Source of the DNA: Paenibacillus cookii
GTDB lineage: Bacteria > Bacillota > Bacilli > Paenibacillales > Paenibacillaceae
Reading direction: 5' to 3'
Assembly: GCF_018333375.1 (NCBI RefSeq)
Contig: NZ_BORW01000011.1
Coordinates: 1-64,000 of the forward strand
Length of the DNA stretch: 64,000 bases
The position numbers were made by a program, and so were the translations under genes. Below the pieces are notes generated by a model, which was not told the DNA's origin, did not search any database, and saw nothing but the letters and a program-made list of their open reading frames with translations. Shown here piece by piece: positions 18,405-26,251 of the stretch (positions within the stretch are counted from its first letter, which is position 1; every line of letters begins with the position of its first letter).

Positions 18405-19790
18405 TCAACCGATGCCGGCAAAGGTGCCGTAGACCAGGAACACGTTCAGCACCGTCAGCACGATCGCGATGGCCCAGGTCAAATATTTGATCCAGGAGCG
18501 GTTCGCGAACTCGCCCATCCGCTTCTTGTCGCTGGTGAAGATGACCAGCGGGATGATCGCAAACGGAAGCTGGACGCTCAGGAATACTTGCGTGTACAGA
18601 AGCAGCTGTTCGACCGCGTTTTCCCGGCCGCCGTACAAAACGACGCAGACGATGACCGGAATGACGGCGAGGAGCCGCGTAATGATGCGGCGCAGCCAGC
18701 CGGGCATTTTCATCCGGATAAAACCTTCCATGACGATCTGGCCGGACAACGTGCCCGTAATGGTCGAGTTTTGGCCCGAAGCCAGCAGCGCGACCGCAAA
18801 CAGGGTGCTCAGCAGCGGGCTGGCGATGGCGCCGACGATGGCGTTATCGGATAGCGCGTTGTACAAATCGGTGAACCGGCCCAAATCGCTGGTCGAACCG
18901 AAAAACATGGCGGCCCCCAGCACCAGCAGCAAACAGTTGATCACGAATGCGATGCTGAGCTGGATGTTGGAATCGATCGTCGCGAAACGAACGGCTTCCT
19001 TTTTGCCTGCGGAGGTGCGTTCGAATTGGCGCGATTGCACCAGCGACGAGTGCAAATAGAGGTTATGCGGCATGACGGTCGCTCCGACGATTCCCAGCGC
19101 GATCAGCAGCATGCCGTTGTTGGTCGCGATTTCCGGACTCGGGATAAAGCCTTGGAGCAGCGGCCCGATGCTTGGGCTGGACAATAACACTTCGTAAAAG
19201 AACACGATAAAAATGGTGGCGATCAGCGTTGCGACGATGGCTTCGATTTTACGGAAACCGACTTTGGCGAGCAGCAGCAGCAGCAACACGTCCAGCGTCG
19301 TAATCAGCACGCCGACCAAAAGCGGAATTTTGAATAACAGCTGCAGCGCCACCGCGCCGCCGATCACTTCGGCGATATCGGTAGCCATGATCGCAAGTTC
19401 GGTCAAAATCCACAAGACGATGGCTACCGGTTTGCTTGTCGCTTGGCGCGTCGCCTGCGCCAAATCCATGCCCGTCACGATGCCGAGCTTGGCGCACATG
19501 CTCTGTAGCAGCATGGCGATGAGGCTGGAAAGCAAAATGATGCTTAGAAGCGTATATCCATATTGTGCTCCGCCTTGTATGGAAGTAATCCAGTTTCCCG
19601 GGTCCATGTATCCGACGGCGACCAGGACGCCGGGTCCGCTATAGGCGGCAAGCTTTTTCCAGAACCCCGCGTTTTTCGGGAGCGAAACGGTATTGTTGAT
19701 TTCGCTGAGGCTGAGCCCGTTCGTGGAGCTGAATACCTGATGTTTCCGGTTATGTTTTGGGGTTGGGTCAATAGAAGTCATGTTTTCCAT
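18405..19790 (-). CDS. mntH: Nramp-family divalent metal (Mn2+) transporter
   Basis: 461 residues with about 11 membrane helices. The metal-binding TM1 motif DPGNW is at residues 63-67, and the TM6 motif [19 protein letters not shown] is present, with the Met-Pro-His of Nramp transporters. It imports Mn2+ with protons. It is monocistronic on the minus strand and converges on the fructokinase gene. A MntR-like site overlaps a promoter upstream. Confidence 0.93.
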   Translation of the reverse strand: MENMTSIDPTPKHNRKHQVFSSTNGLSLSEINNTVSLPKNAGFWKKLAAYSGPGVLVAVGYMDPGNWITSIQGGAQYGYTLLSIILLSSLIAMLLQSMCAKLGIVTGMDLAQATRQATSKPVAIVLWILTELAIMATDIAEVIGGAVALQLLFKIPLLVGVLITTLDVLLLLLLAKVGFRKIEAIVATLIATIFIVFFYEVLLSSPSIGPLLQGFIPSPEIATNNGMLLIALGIVGATVMPHNLYLHSSLVQSRQFERTSAGKKEAVRFATIDSNIQLSIAFVINCLLLVLGAAMFFGSTSDLGRFTDLYNALSDNAIVGAIASPLLSTLFAVALLASGQNSTITGTLSGQIVMEGFIRMKMPGWLRRIITRLLAVIPVIVCVVLYGGRENAVEQLLLYTQVFLSVQLPFAIIPLVIFTSDKKRMGEFANRSWIKYLTWAIAIVLTVLNVFLVYGTFAGIG

Positions 19791-19862
19791 CGTTATCCCT
19801 TCAATCTATTTATGAGTTTAATGATTCATGATATAGAACGTTCCTGCGTCTTGATACCTCTA

Positions 19863-19902
19863 TTTTGCCCCTGGTAAACTTTTTTGTCAATGGCAAATAT
19901 AA
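19863..19902 (-). promoter_or_regulatory. Putative mntH promoter with MntR-like box
   Basis: On the minus strand a TTGACA -35 is followed after 17 bp by CAAAAT. Overlapping this, the plus strand reads TTTTGCCCCTGGTAAAC (19863-19879), an imperfect palindrome of TTTGCC/GGTAAA halves similar to Bacillus MntR sites. Repression by Mn2+-MntR is inferred. Confidence 0.45.
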
Positions 19903-19999
19903 TTTGATCCGATTAACTTAATTGTTGTTGTACAAGCCTTGGAGGATGACGAAAAAAGGAGGGTCTTGCGGGCGCCTGCCTATTAAAAATATAAACGAC

Positions 20000-20032
20000 A
20001 AAAAACCGCCCGATAAACCCGAGGCGATTTTT
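20000..20032 (-). terminator. Possible terminator after M50 protease gene
   Basis: AAAAAACCGCCCG ... GAGGCGATTTTTT on the plus strand, giving a short imperfect stem with a T-run when read on the minus strand. Confidence 0.5.
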
Positions 20033-20055
20033 TGGATAGGCGTAAATTCTGTTTT

Positions 20056-20730
20056 TCAGTGCGTTTCTCTCGGCTTTCCGGAGCCGAATCCGCGTTTGAA
20101 CAACATCGTCGTCGACAGCTTGGCGCAGCATAAGGAGACCGCAACGAACACGAGACACCAGACGACGGCCGGAACATACGTCGCTTCGGCCAGATTGGCG
20201 GCATCGCCCGCGGAACCGGGACGCGTCACCGACCGGAACAAAATGACGAACGGGCTGATCACGGACTCGACCAAGCAGATAAAGGCAATGAGCATATAAT
20301 AGCATCTTTGCAGCAGAGGCGGAGCCGCAAAAGCGACGAGCCCGCTCAAAACCGCAAAACCGATGCACCAGATGACCCCGTAGCCGTTGCGCACGAAAAG
20401 CGCGGCCGCGACGATGGCCAGAATCATGGCGGTGATCAGTCCGGCGCGCTCTTGTCGTCTGGCATAAAGGTAAAAGAGCAGCACCGCAAACAGCGCGGAA
20501 CCGACGTATCCGGCAAGCGAGATCGGAATGGCCATCCAGTTGCGGTCAAACGTGGAGAGCGTGACTCCGCCCTGGTTGCTGTACAAATGGATGACATTGA
20601 CCCGGCCCGATAAGGCCAGCGTCATCAGGGCATGCGACAGCTCGTGGACAAGGGTATCCACGTTGCGGAAAAACGCCGAAAACGGAAGAAAACGCGTTAA
20701 AATGCTGGTCAACACGACGACCGCGATCAT
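20056..20730 (-). CDS. M50-family membrane metallopeptidase
   Basis: 224 residues with several hydrophobic helices. The zinc-binding motif HELSH sits at residues 29-33 in an N-terminal helix, as in small M50B site-2-type proteases, and NQGGVTL follows. The second zinc-ligand motif (NxxPxxxxDG) of classical site-2 proteases is not evident, so activity is uncertain. Monocistronic. The target is unknown. Confidence 0.75.
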   Translation of the reverse strand: MIAVVVLTSILTRFLPFSAFFRNVDTLVHELSHALMTLALSGRVNVIHLYSNQGGVTLSTFDRNWMAIPISLAGYVGSALFAVLLFYLYARRQERAGLITAMILAIVAAALFVRNGYGVIWCIGFAVLSGLVAFAAPPLLQRCYYMLIAFICLVESVISPFVILFRSVTRPGSAGDAANLAEATYVPAVVWCLVFVAVSLCCAKLSTTMLFKRGFGSGKPRETH

Positions 20731-20857
20731 TTTTAACCAAGCTTGAATGGCGGTTCCCTCATTTCAGTATGATTTGCTTCTATCTTACATGCGGCTGAAG
20801 GGAAATGCCAGCGCGAATCCGGAGAAAGCGGATGCCGAACGTGTCTTTTCCTGCAGA

Positions 20858-21487
20858 TCAGGTCTCGCTCCGGAACGTCTTCCCGAGAAAATCGCCCAGC
20901 GCGAAATAATGCCTGAAATTATAGATCAGCGGGCTCCATTTGGCGGGATCGACGTGGTTTTCGCGAATCAAAATGTCTTCATGGGCGTGAACGCGAACGG
21001 CCTTCGTTTCGATCACCGCAAAAAAGTCGGCGTATTCCGGCAGGCGGATGTTCACCGCTTCCGCTTCGATTTGCAGCGGACACTCGAGAATGCGGCTCGG
21101 GCGGACGGCTTCGGACGGAATCGGCGTCAGGCCGCTGACGGCGTATTTGTCTTTGGCGCAGGTGAAGCCTAACGCTTGTTTGAACGCCGGGACGGGGTCT
21201 TTGCCCGTAAAAGGGGCAAGTTGTTCGACATGCTTCCACAAGGACGGATCGGGGATATTCAACACGCACTCCGGATGGCGCATCAAATTGTCGTACGCCT
21301 TGCTGCTTGTCCCCAGCCCCAGGACGATGTAATCGCCGAGCGCCCAGGAGGACGAGATCGGGCTGATATTGACCGTTTCGTCCTCGTTCAACGTATTCAG
21401 CAGCAGGACAGGGGTGCCGTAATATAATATTTTGGGCTCTATCGTGGCGATTCGAACATCGGATGTTTTCTTTTGCGTATGAGGCAT
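20858..21487 (-). CDS. Flavin reductase-like (FMN-binding split barrel) protein
   Basis: 209 residues matching the flavin reductase-like domain: TPVLLLNTLNEDETVNISPI near the N-terminus, the SSWALGDYIVLGLG strand pair, then a C-terminal helix ending near YFALGD. Members bind FMN and act as NAD(P)H:flavin reductases or oxidoreductases. No partner oxygenase is adjacent. Monocistronic, with 127 bp to the M50 gene. Confidence 0.8.
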   Translation of the reverse strand: MPHTQKKTSDVRIATIEPKILYYGTPVLLLNTLNEDETVNISPISSSWALGDYIVLGLGTSSKAYDNLMRHPECVLNIPDPSLWKHVEQLAPFTGKDPVPAFKQALGFTCAKDKYAVSGLTPIPSEAVRPSRILECPLQIEAEAVNIRLPEYADFFAVIETKAVRVHAHEDILIRENHVDPAKWSPLIYNFRHYFALGDFLGKTFRSET

Positions 21488-21661
21488 GAAATCACATTCC
21501 TTTCTGCGATGGGTTGCAAGGAATAGTTTAATCGAGAAAAAATTCGATGCTCATCGAAATGTGAATGTTAGTTTCGGCGCTGCCCCTTCCGGCATGTTAG
21601 CGTTCTGATCCGGCCCTTGCTCAAAAATAATGTACAGGAAAAATTTAACCAAATCATATTG

Positions 21662-21797
21662 CGTATCGATACGTTACATGATATTATGATTTCAACGAAG
21701 GGCATATCGATGAGATGGCCTTCGGGTTGGTTCGGGAATGACCCGGGATGTCCGGACGTCCGCGATGTTCCCGCCAATCAGACCAAGGTATCGATAC
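21662..21797. promoter_or_regulatory. Paired palindromes GTATCGATAC
   Basis: CGTATCGATACG (21662-21673) and GTATCGATAC (21788-21797) lie in the 394-bp gap between the flavin reductase and DUF4127 genes. A third, different palindrome, CGTTACGTAACG, is at 21834-21845, just before the DUF4127 ribosome site. No gene is seen in the gap. These look like protein-binding sites, regulator unknown. Confidence 0.4.
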
Positions 21798-21881
21798 AGG
21801 AAAGGAATGATTTTTTTTTAATCATTCATATCGCGTTACGTAACGTCATATACTATTTCGAGTTGAAAAGGAGATGTATTT

Positions 21882-23579
21882 ATGAAAAAAGTTTTGTATG
21901 TGCCTCTGGACGATCGCCCTTGCAATCTTGACGACGTGGTCGTGCAGGCCCGGGCGGCAGGGATCCAGGTCATCACTCCGGATGCGGAAGACGTGAAAAA
22001 CAGGCTCGACACCGAAGCGGACGCCGAAGGGAACACGCTGCTCGACACGCATTCCCCGGTCTTTGGAGACACGGATCGGATCCGGCGGTTTATTCAGAAA
22101 CATATTTTGGCGGTCGACGGATTCATCATCTCGTCCGATATGCTGGCCTACGGAGGGCTCATTGGCAGCCGGCGCTTCCGCACCAGCGGGGGCGGCACTT
22201 ATCCGGACTATGATCCGGAAACGACCGGATTGCTTGACGTCATTCGCGAAATTAAGCAGACCTGCCCCCATAAGCCCGTGTACGTACTCGATACGATTAT
22301 GCGGCTTGCCACGACCGTATTCGTCGAGGGACTGACCCAAAGCGCGTACGACGAGGCCCGCGCCTTTGCGCAGCAGCCTCGCGCGGCCGCTTCGGAATTC
22401 GAAGCGATTTTGGACGGCTACGACATCAAGCCGGACGGCACGCATTTCGGGACGCCGGTACACTTCGACAAGGAGCAGTATTACAATGCGCGGCGCCATA
22501 AGTTCAAATCGAATTATTACATTTTGGACCAGCTCGTCCGCTCGGGAGCGATCGATTTTCTTGCCATCGGCGTCGACGATTCGTATACGCAGGGCGTGCA
22601 GTCGAATGAAATCGACTTTCTTGAGGCTTATGTAGACCAGCATTTGAACGGCCATGACGGCCAAAATCCGGACCGCGTCATCCTTCTACCGGATGCGGAC
22701 GGCCTGGGCCACTCCCTGATGGGGCGCATGGCACTCCATTTGCACCGCTGCGGCTTCAAACCGCGATACAGCGTCCGGTATTTCGGGCCCGACGGTTCGA
22801 CGATCGTGAATCCCTATGAGTATATGAGCGTGCACGATAATATCCGGTATCATGTGGACATGATCGGCGGACGTTTCGTAGACTCGGGGCCTTGCGACAT
22901 CGAAATCGTTGCGATCACGGGAGCCGACAAGGCTATAGAAGCCGGGAGCCATATCGCGGGCAATGCCGATCAGCAGCTCCCAACGATCGCGATCGATTTC
23001 GTGGGGGGCGGCGCGGCGAACGAAACCGTGACGCAGGCGCTGCTGGACGATGCGGCCACCGGAATGCTGCTTGGGTACAGCGGTTGGAATACGGCCGGAA
23101 ACAAAATCGGGCTTGCGCTCGGAATGGCCCAATCCCGGTATGCGTTTCTGATCACGGAACGCCGGCCCTATGCGTTGGGGGATGCCGCCAATGCGCATGG
23201 TTCGCTGCTCTTCAAACGTTTCCTGAAGGATTATTATTATAAAAAGCTGACGATTGCCGAAGTTCGGACCTACTCCCGGGCGCATTCCCTGTACGAGAAC
23301 GTTCCTTATGCAGACCAGAATATGCTTCTGTTCAACTCGCCGGAAGACTATGAAGTTCTCGTGAAGCTGCTGCGGGACCGGATGCAGGAAAATACGAAAG
23401 CTCTTGCGGAACGTAAAGCGTTCCAGGCCTGCGCTTCGCGGGCGATCCGCCAGATCAAACGATCCGGCAGCTGGATTTGTTCGGCTTATGCCGGCGCATC
23501 GTTAGCGTATGATAATCCGGCATTCATTTGGGGACGCGCGTTTGAAATTACCCTCGGGCCAAGCGTTACGTTGGAGTGA
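21882..23579 (+). CDS. DUF4127 family protein
   Basis: 565 residues, soluble, starting MKKVLYVPLDDRPCN, the hallmark opening of DUF4127, with DGFIISSDMLAYGGLIGSR and GYSGWNTAGNK also as in the family. The ribosome site AAAAGGAG precedes the ATG. The function is unknown; the DDRP and GWNT motifs are probably active-site-like, which is inference. Monocistronic between palindrome-bearing upstream DNA and a clear terminator. Confidence 0.8.
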   Translation: MKKVLYVPLDDRPCNLDDVVVQARAAGIQVITPDAEDVKNRLDTEADAEGNTLLDTHSPVFGDTDRIRRFIQKHILAVDGFIISSDMLAYGGLIGSRRFRTSGGGTYPDYDPETTGLLDVIREIKQTCPHKPVYVLDTIMRLATTVFVEGLTQSAYDEARAFAQQPRAAASEFEAILDGYDIKPDGTHFGTPVHFDKEQYYNARRHKFKSNYYILDQLVRSGAIDFLAIGVDDSYTQGVQSNEIDFLEAYVDQHLNGHDGQNPDRVILLPDADGLGHSLMGRMALHLHRCGFKPRYSVRYFGPDGSTIVNPYEYMSVHDNIRYHVDMIGGRFVDSGPCDIEIVAITGADKAIEAGSHIAGNADQQLPTIAIDFVGGGAANETVTQALLDDAATGMLLGYSGWNTAGNKIGLALGMAQSRYAFLITERRPYALGDAANAHGSLLFKRFLKDYYYKKLTIAEVRTYSRAHSLYENVPYADQNMLLFNSPEDYEVLVKLLRDRMQENTKALAERKAFQACASRAIRQIKRSGSWICSAYAGASLAYDNPAFIWGRAFEITLGPSVTLE

Positions 23580-23638
23580 ATAAAGATATCCATAACCGCC
23601 ACAGGAACTTATAAGGAATTATAGATCGTAAAAATCAT

Positions 23639-23675
23639 GAGAGCAGTCCGTTTTCTAACGGGCTGCTCTTTTAGG
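23639..23675 (+). terminator. Terminator after DUF4127 gene
   Basis: GAGCAGTCCGTT and AACGGGCTGCTC form a stem with one mismatch, followed by TTTT. Confidence 0.75.
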
Positions 23676-23705
23676 GATGACGGCATGCCGGATGGATGCC
23701 TTATA

Positions 23706-23734
23706 TTGCGTAACGTTACAAGGCATACTATAAT
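23706..23734 (+). promoter_or_regulatory. Promoter with overlapping palindrome for the RHH gene pair
   Basis: TTGCGT (23706-23711), 17-bp spacer, TATAAT (23729-23734). The palindrome GTAACGTTAC (23710-23719) overlaps the -35 end, a repressor-type position. Autorepression by the ribbon-helix-helix proteins downstream is possible. Confidence 0.6.
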
Positions 23735-23759
23735 ACAACCGTGAGAAAGGAGAGGTGGC

Positions 23760-24134
23760 ATGAAATACGCCCTCAATTTATTCGGATATACGGTTGACTG
23801 CCGGATCGATTTTCCGGACGGAACGATGCGGATCGACATTGACGATGAGGATCAGGCCGCACTGCGGGCATATCTGCTGCGGGTATTGGTAAAATACGGA
23901 CGGCAGCCGGGGCCGCAGGACAGCCTTGAAAGCCTGGTTCGGGCCGCGATCGAAATCGAAAAAGGCATGAGCGGACACTTAAGCGAGCCGAAGCTGAAGC
24001 TTCCTTATGAGTTTCAGCCCGAGATCAAGGAAAAGCTGATCGAAGCCGCCGAGCTCCAGGACATGTCCGCAACGCAGCTTTTGATTCGCCTGATCGAAAG
24101 AAAACACCAAAGCGTATTCGGGAAGGAAGGCTGA
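23760..24134 (+). CDS. Hypothetical protein with C-terminal ribbon-helix-helix-like region
   Basis: 124 residues. The N-terminal part (MKYALNLFGYTVDCRIDF) is not recognised. Residues about 80-117 (LPYEFQPEIKEKL ... MSATQLLIRLIERK) have the strand-helix-turn-helix pattern of MetJ/Arc-type DNA-binding proteins. The next gene carries the same pattern with MTATELLSRTIEEE, so the two appear paralogous. AGGAGAGG lies just before the ATG. I infer DNA binding, possibly at the palindrome in its own promoter. Confidence 0.6.
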   Translation: MKYALNLFGYTVDCRIDFPDGTMRIDIDDEDQAALRAYLLRVLVKYGRQPGPQDSLESLVRAAIEIEKGMSGHLSEPKLKLPYEFQPEIKEKLIEAAELQDMSATQLLIRLIERKHQSVFGKEG

Positions 24135-24136
24135 AG

Positions 24137-24310
24137 ATGGCTTACGGAAACAAGGTGAAATTTCATTACGACGTTCCTGTGTACATTAAGCAAATGCTGG
24201 CGGATACGGCCAAAAAATTGAACATGACCGCAACCGAGCTGCTGTCGAGAACGATCGAAGAGGAATATGCCCGCGTCAAGGCTTTGAAGGAAGGGACTAA
24301 ACAAGATTAA
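24137..24310 (+). CDS. Small ribbon-helix-helix protein (57 aa)
   Basis: 57 residues starting two bases after the previous stop, so the two genes form an operon. VKFHYDVPVYIKQML is a plausible DNA-contacting strand and first helix, and MTATELLSRTIEEEY the second helix, as in Arc/CopG-type antitoxins and repressors. No toxin gene is adjacent. Its 3' end overlaps the convergent small gene on the minus strand by 14 bp. Confidence 0.6.
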   Translation: MAYGNKVKFHYDVPVYIKQMLADTAKKLNMTATELLSRTIEEEYARVKALKEGTKQD

Positions 24311-24614
24311 GCTTGTCCGCCATATCGGCAAACACCCGGACGTTGGAAAGCGGCAGGCTTTCATACGCGTACCCGGGGTCGCCCATGTCCGTCGAAAAGC
24401 AGTGGCACTGGGCGTAATTTTCCTTACGGTTCCTTTCGATCAGCAAAAGCTGGATCTGGGCGCGATCCGTCAGCAGCTTATAGAAATAATCCGAACCGGA
24501 ATCGGCTTCGATCAGGTCCATCACCGCTTGCCTGATTTGTTTGGGCAGCCGGCATCTTAAATCGGCGGCTCCCGTTTCCGGATCCATTTTTTGAACGATC
24601 GTCGTCAAGCCCAT
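24297..24614 (-). CDS. Hypothetical small protein with LexA-box-like promoter
   Basis: 105 residues beginning MGLTTIVQKMDPETG; soluble and unrecognised. It has two His/Cys residues in AQCHCFSTD but no clear metal motif. ATG 24614 is chosen; an overlapping TTG at 24617 is also possible. The promoter upstream has a TTAACA/TATAAT pair whose 17-bp spacer is filled by a near-consensus SOS box, so DNA-damage induction is likely if LexA is present. It converges with and overlaps the 57-aa protein gene. Confidence 0.55.
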   Translation of the reverse strand: MGLTTIVQKMDPETGAADLRCRLPKQIRQAVMDLIEADSGSDYFYKLLTDRAQIQLLLIERNRKENYAQCHCFSTDMGDPGYAYESLPLSNVRVFADMADKLNLV

Positions 24615-24630
24615 CAACTCCGTTTCTTTC

Positions 24631-24701
24631 GTTCCTATGTTTTCGCTAAAAACATAAACGGTCCTTTATTTCAAATTATACCAAACATATGTTCCTATGT
24701 T
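24631..24701. repeat. Direct repeat GTTCCTATGTT, 60-bp period
   Basis: The 11-mer occurs exactly at 24631-24641 and 24691-24701, flanking the -10 region of the minus-strand promoter. It could be an operator pair or a small duplication. Confidence 0.5.
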
Positions 24702-24703
24702 AA
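24675..24703 (-). promoter_or_regulatory. Promoter with LexA (SOS)-box-like spacer
   Basis: On the minus strand: -35 TTAACA (24703-24698), 17-bp spacer, -10 TATAAT (24680-24675). The spacer holds GAACATATGTTT (24694-24683), one base off the Bacillus LexA/DinR pattern GAAC-N4-GTTC. Confidence 0.6.
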
Positions 24704-24732
24704 GTGGATTTTTGATTCCGTTCCACGCAAAA

Positions 24733-24776
24733 TAAGGGATTCGAGCTCTCCGATAAGGAGCGATCGAATCCCTGTT
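24733..24776 (-). terminator. Hairpin downstream of membrane protein gene
   Basis: GGGATTCGA ... TCGAATCCC with a 19-nt loop containing CTCC/GGAG. On the minus strand it is followed by TTATTTT. Confidence 0.5.
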
Positions 24777-24818
24777 TATGTTGGGAGAGCCATGGATTCG
24801 GCAGTTTTGGCGTCCCGC

Positions 24819-25400
24819 TTAATGGGTTAAAGGGGTTTCGGTCTGCGCTTTCTTGTTCATCGGCTTTCCGGTCAATAGAAGGTAAATGCCGAATACAAGC
24901 TTGACGCCGATATCGGCATATGCGAGCAGATGGAAGCTAATGTTCGAATCGAGAAGGCCCAGAAGCGCATCAGCGATCAGCAGCACGGCGAGCACAAACA
25001 TCGAAGGCCCGTGAACCCAAGCCATCGGGATAAAATGAATGCCGATCGCCAAAAACGCCCCAAGCCAAATCAGCCGGTAATTTTCGTCCGCAAAATGCGG
25101 CCCGCCGATCAGCACCATCAGTACGAACATGAGGATGATCGAAAAGAAAAGCATCCGGTTTTGCCCTTGCGTCGGCTTTCCGTACGATAATTTGCGGCTT
25201 AAGGATTTGTTGGCCAAAATGCCGAAAATCCCGATGACATAGCCGAAAGAAAAAACGGGCATCATGATCAGCTGCTTTCCTCCCGCCATCAGCCCGGCGA
25301 AAATGACCACAGCGACCCAGATCAGCCATAACCCGCAAACCCGTTTATTCAAAAAGTTTGATTTGTTCCATCTTCCCCCAGATAAAGCCTTTTCCGTCAC
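24819..25400 (-). CDS. Hypothetical multi-pass membrane protein
   Basis: 193 residues with about five or six hydrophobic helices (for example LWLIWVAVVIFAGLMAG, MLFFSIILMFVLMVLIGG, LVFGIYLLLTG) and short polar ends. No catalytic motif is visible. It may belong to one of the unnamed Bacillales membrane families. Its promoter would lie in the same 329-bp gap as the RiPP cluster control region, transcribed divergently. Confidence 0.6.
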   Translation of the reverse strand: MTEKALSGGRWNKSNFLNKRVCGLWLIWVAVVIFAGLMAGGKQLIMMPVFSFGYVIGIFGILANKSLSRKLSYGKPTQGQNRMLFFSIILMFVLMVLIGGPHFADENYRLIWLGAFLAIGIHFIPMAWVHGPSMFVLAVLLIADALLGLLDSNISFHLLAYADIGVKLVFGIYLLLTGKPMNKKAQTETPLTH

Positions 25401-25500
25401 TTGTTTCCCTCCCTAACAACTGGTTCAGTAACCATTATAGACCAGGATGTTCGGCTTGAAACCCTGCCCATACACCTAAAAATGCTGATTCTTTAGCCTC

Positions 25501-25549
25501 TTGCGGCTGCTCGTAACGACCGTAACGGGCTCCGCAAAACCGGCCGCAA
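25501..25549. promoter_or_regulatory. ComA-type half-sites upstream of the RiPP precursor genes
   Basis: TTGCGG (25501-25506), CCGCAA (25532-25537) and CCGCAA (25544-25549) match the half-sites recognised by Bacillus ComA. Between them is a direct repeat CGTAACG (25512-25518 and 25521-25527). The spacing differs from the classical TTGCGG-N4-CCGCAA. No convincing -35 box is seen in the 329-bp gap, as expected for an activator-dependent promoter. The gap holds no gene. Confidence 0.55.
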
Positions 25550-25729
25550 GACAATTGTGGAGAACCCTAAACACGTATTCGGTGAAGCCGGATAAAAGCT
25601 GTGTTAGTCTGTTTACAGGAAGCAATTAACAAATGCACCAAGAACTTTTGAAGGGAGACATTCCTTTGGGAAACTGCTTGAACGTTAACTTGCCCCGTAC
25701 CCAATCGTCGTAAAAAGGAGGTGAACGTC

Positions 25730-25900
25730 ATGAGCGACCTGAACATGGAATTGAACAAAGAACTGGAAAATCTCGACCTGGAGCTGATCGAGCTTGATCA
25801 AGCGGAAGCGATCCCTTCCACTGCGGCATCGAGCGGAAGCGGCAGCAGTTCCACCTGCGGATCTTCGTCCTGCTCCTCTTGCTCTTCATCTTGTGCATAA
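25730..25900 (+). CDS. RiPP precursor peptide 1 (thiopeptide-like)
   Basis: 56 residues, ATG preceded by AAAAGGAGGTG. An acidic amphipathic leader (residues 1-33, rich in ELENLDLELIELD and ending near AIPSTAA) is followed by a core of about 23 residues made only of Ser, Thr, Cys, Gly and a final Ala. The C-terminal 15 core residues read TCGSSSCSSCSSSCA; the eight before them are Ser/Gly only. There are 14 Ser, one Thr and four Cys in the core, all potential sites for dehydration or azoline formation by the enzymes encoded downstream. The leader/core boundary is my inference. Confidence 0.88.
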   Translation: MSDLNMELNKELENLDLELIELDQAEAIPSTAASSGSGSSSTCGSSSCSSCSSSCA

Positions 25901-25957
25901 GCCTGAAGCGAGTCCATCCGATCGAACTCATTAAAAATGTTAAAGGAGATGTTAAAC

Positions 25958-26128
25958 ATGAACCAATTGAACAAGGAATTGAACAAAGAACTGGAAAATC
26001 TCGATCTGGAGCTGATCGAACTTGATCAAGCGGAAGCGATCCCTTCCACTGCGGCATCGAGCGGAAGCGGCAGCCACTCCACCTGCGGATCTTCTTCCTG
26101 TTCTTCCTGCTCTTCTTCCTGTGCTTGA
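25958..26128 (+). CDS. RiPP precursor peptide 2 (Ser-to-His core variant)
   Basis: 56 residues, starting at ATG 25958 with AAAGGAG eight bases upstream; a longer frame from 25937 would begin before the ribosome site and is rejected. Leader residues 7-33 are identical to precursor 1, only a few N-terminal residues differ, and the core is identical except that Ser40 is His. The DNA is almost a perfect tandem copy, so the duplication is recent. His cannot be dehydrated or cyclised, so this copy should yield a second, distinguishable product. Confidence 0.88.
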   Translation: MNQLNKELNKELENLDLELIELDQAEAIPSTAASSGSGSHSTCGSSSCSSCSSSCA

Positions 26129-26192
26129 TCACATTCAGCCGAGCAAATCAAACGCCTGCGCAAGACTTACTTTCCTAAGATGGATTCAAAAA

Positions 26193-26228
26193 CCTTGGAT
26201 GGGGCGGTAGCGGCCGCTTCATCCAAGG
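26193..26228 (+). terminator. Attenuator-type hairpin between precursors and biosynthetic genes
   Basis: CCTTGGATG (26193-26201) pairs perfectly with CATCCAAGG (26220-26228). The 18-nt loop holds AGCGGCCGCT, itself a palindrome, and GATTTT follows. Such a stem would let many short precursor transcripts be made per long operon transcript. It also argues against a start at 26180. Confidence 0.6.
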
Positions 26229-26251
26229 GATTTTCCGGAGGAGGAGCATTG

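Noticed and set aside
25730..26128. CRISPR-like or satellite repeat
   Set aside because: The two repeats are translated precursor genes, each with its own ribosome site, and there are only two units without spacers.
26180..26251. Upstream ATG start for the first LanB gene
   Set aside because: It has no ribosome site and would place a strong hairpin inside the coding sequence; GTG 26252 follows a perfect GGAGGAGG.
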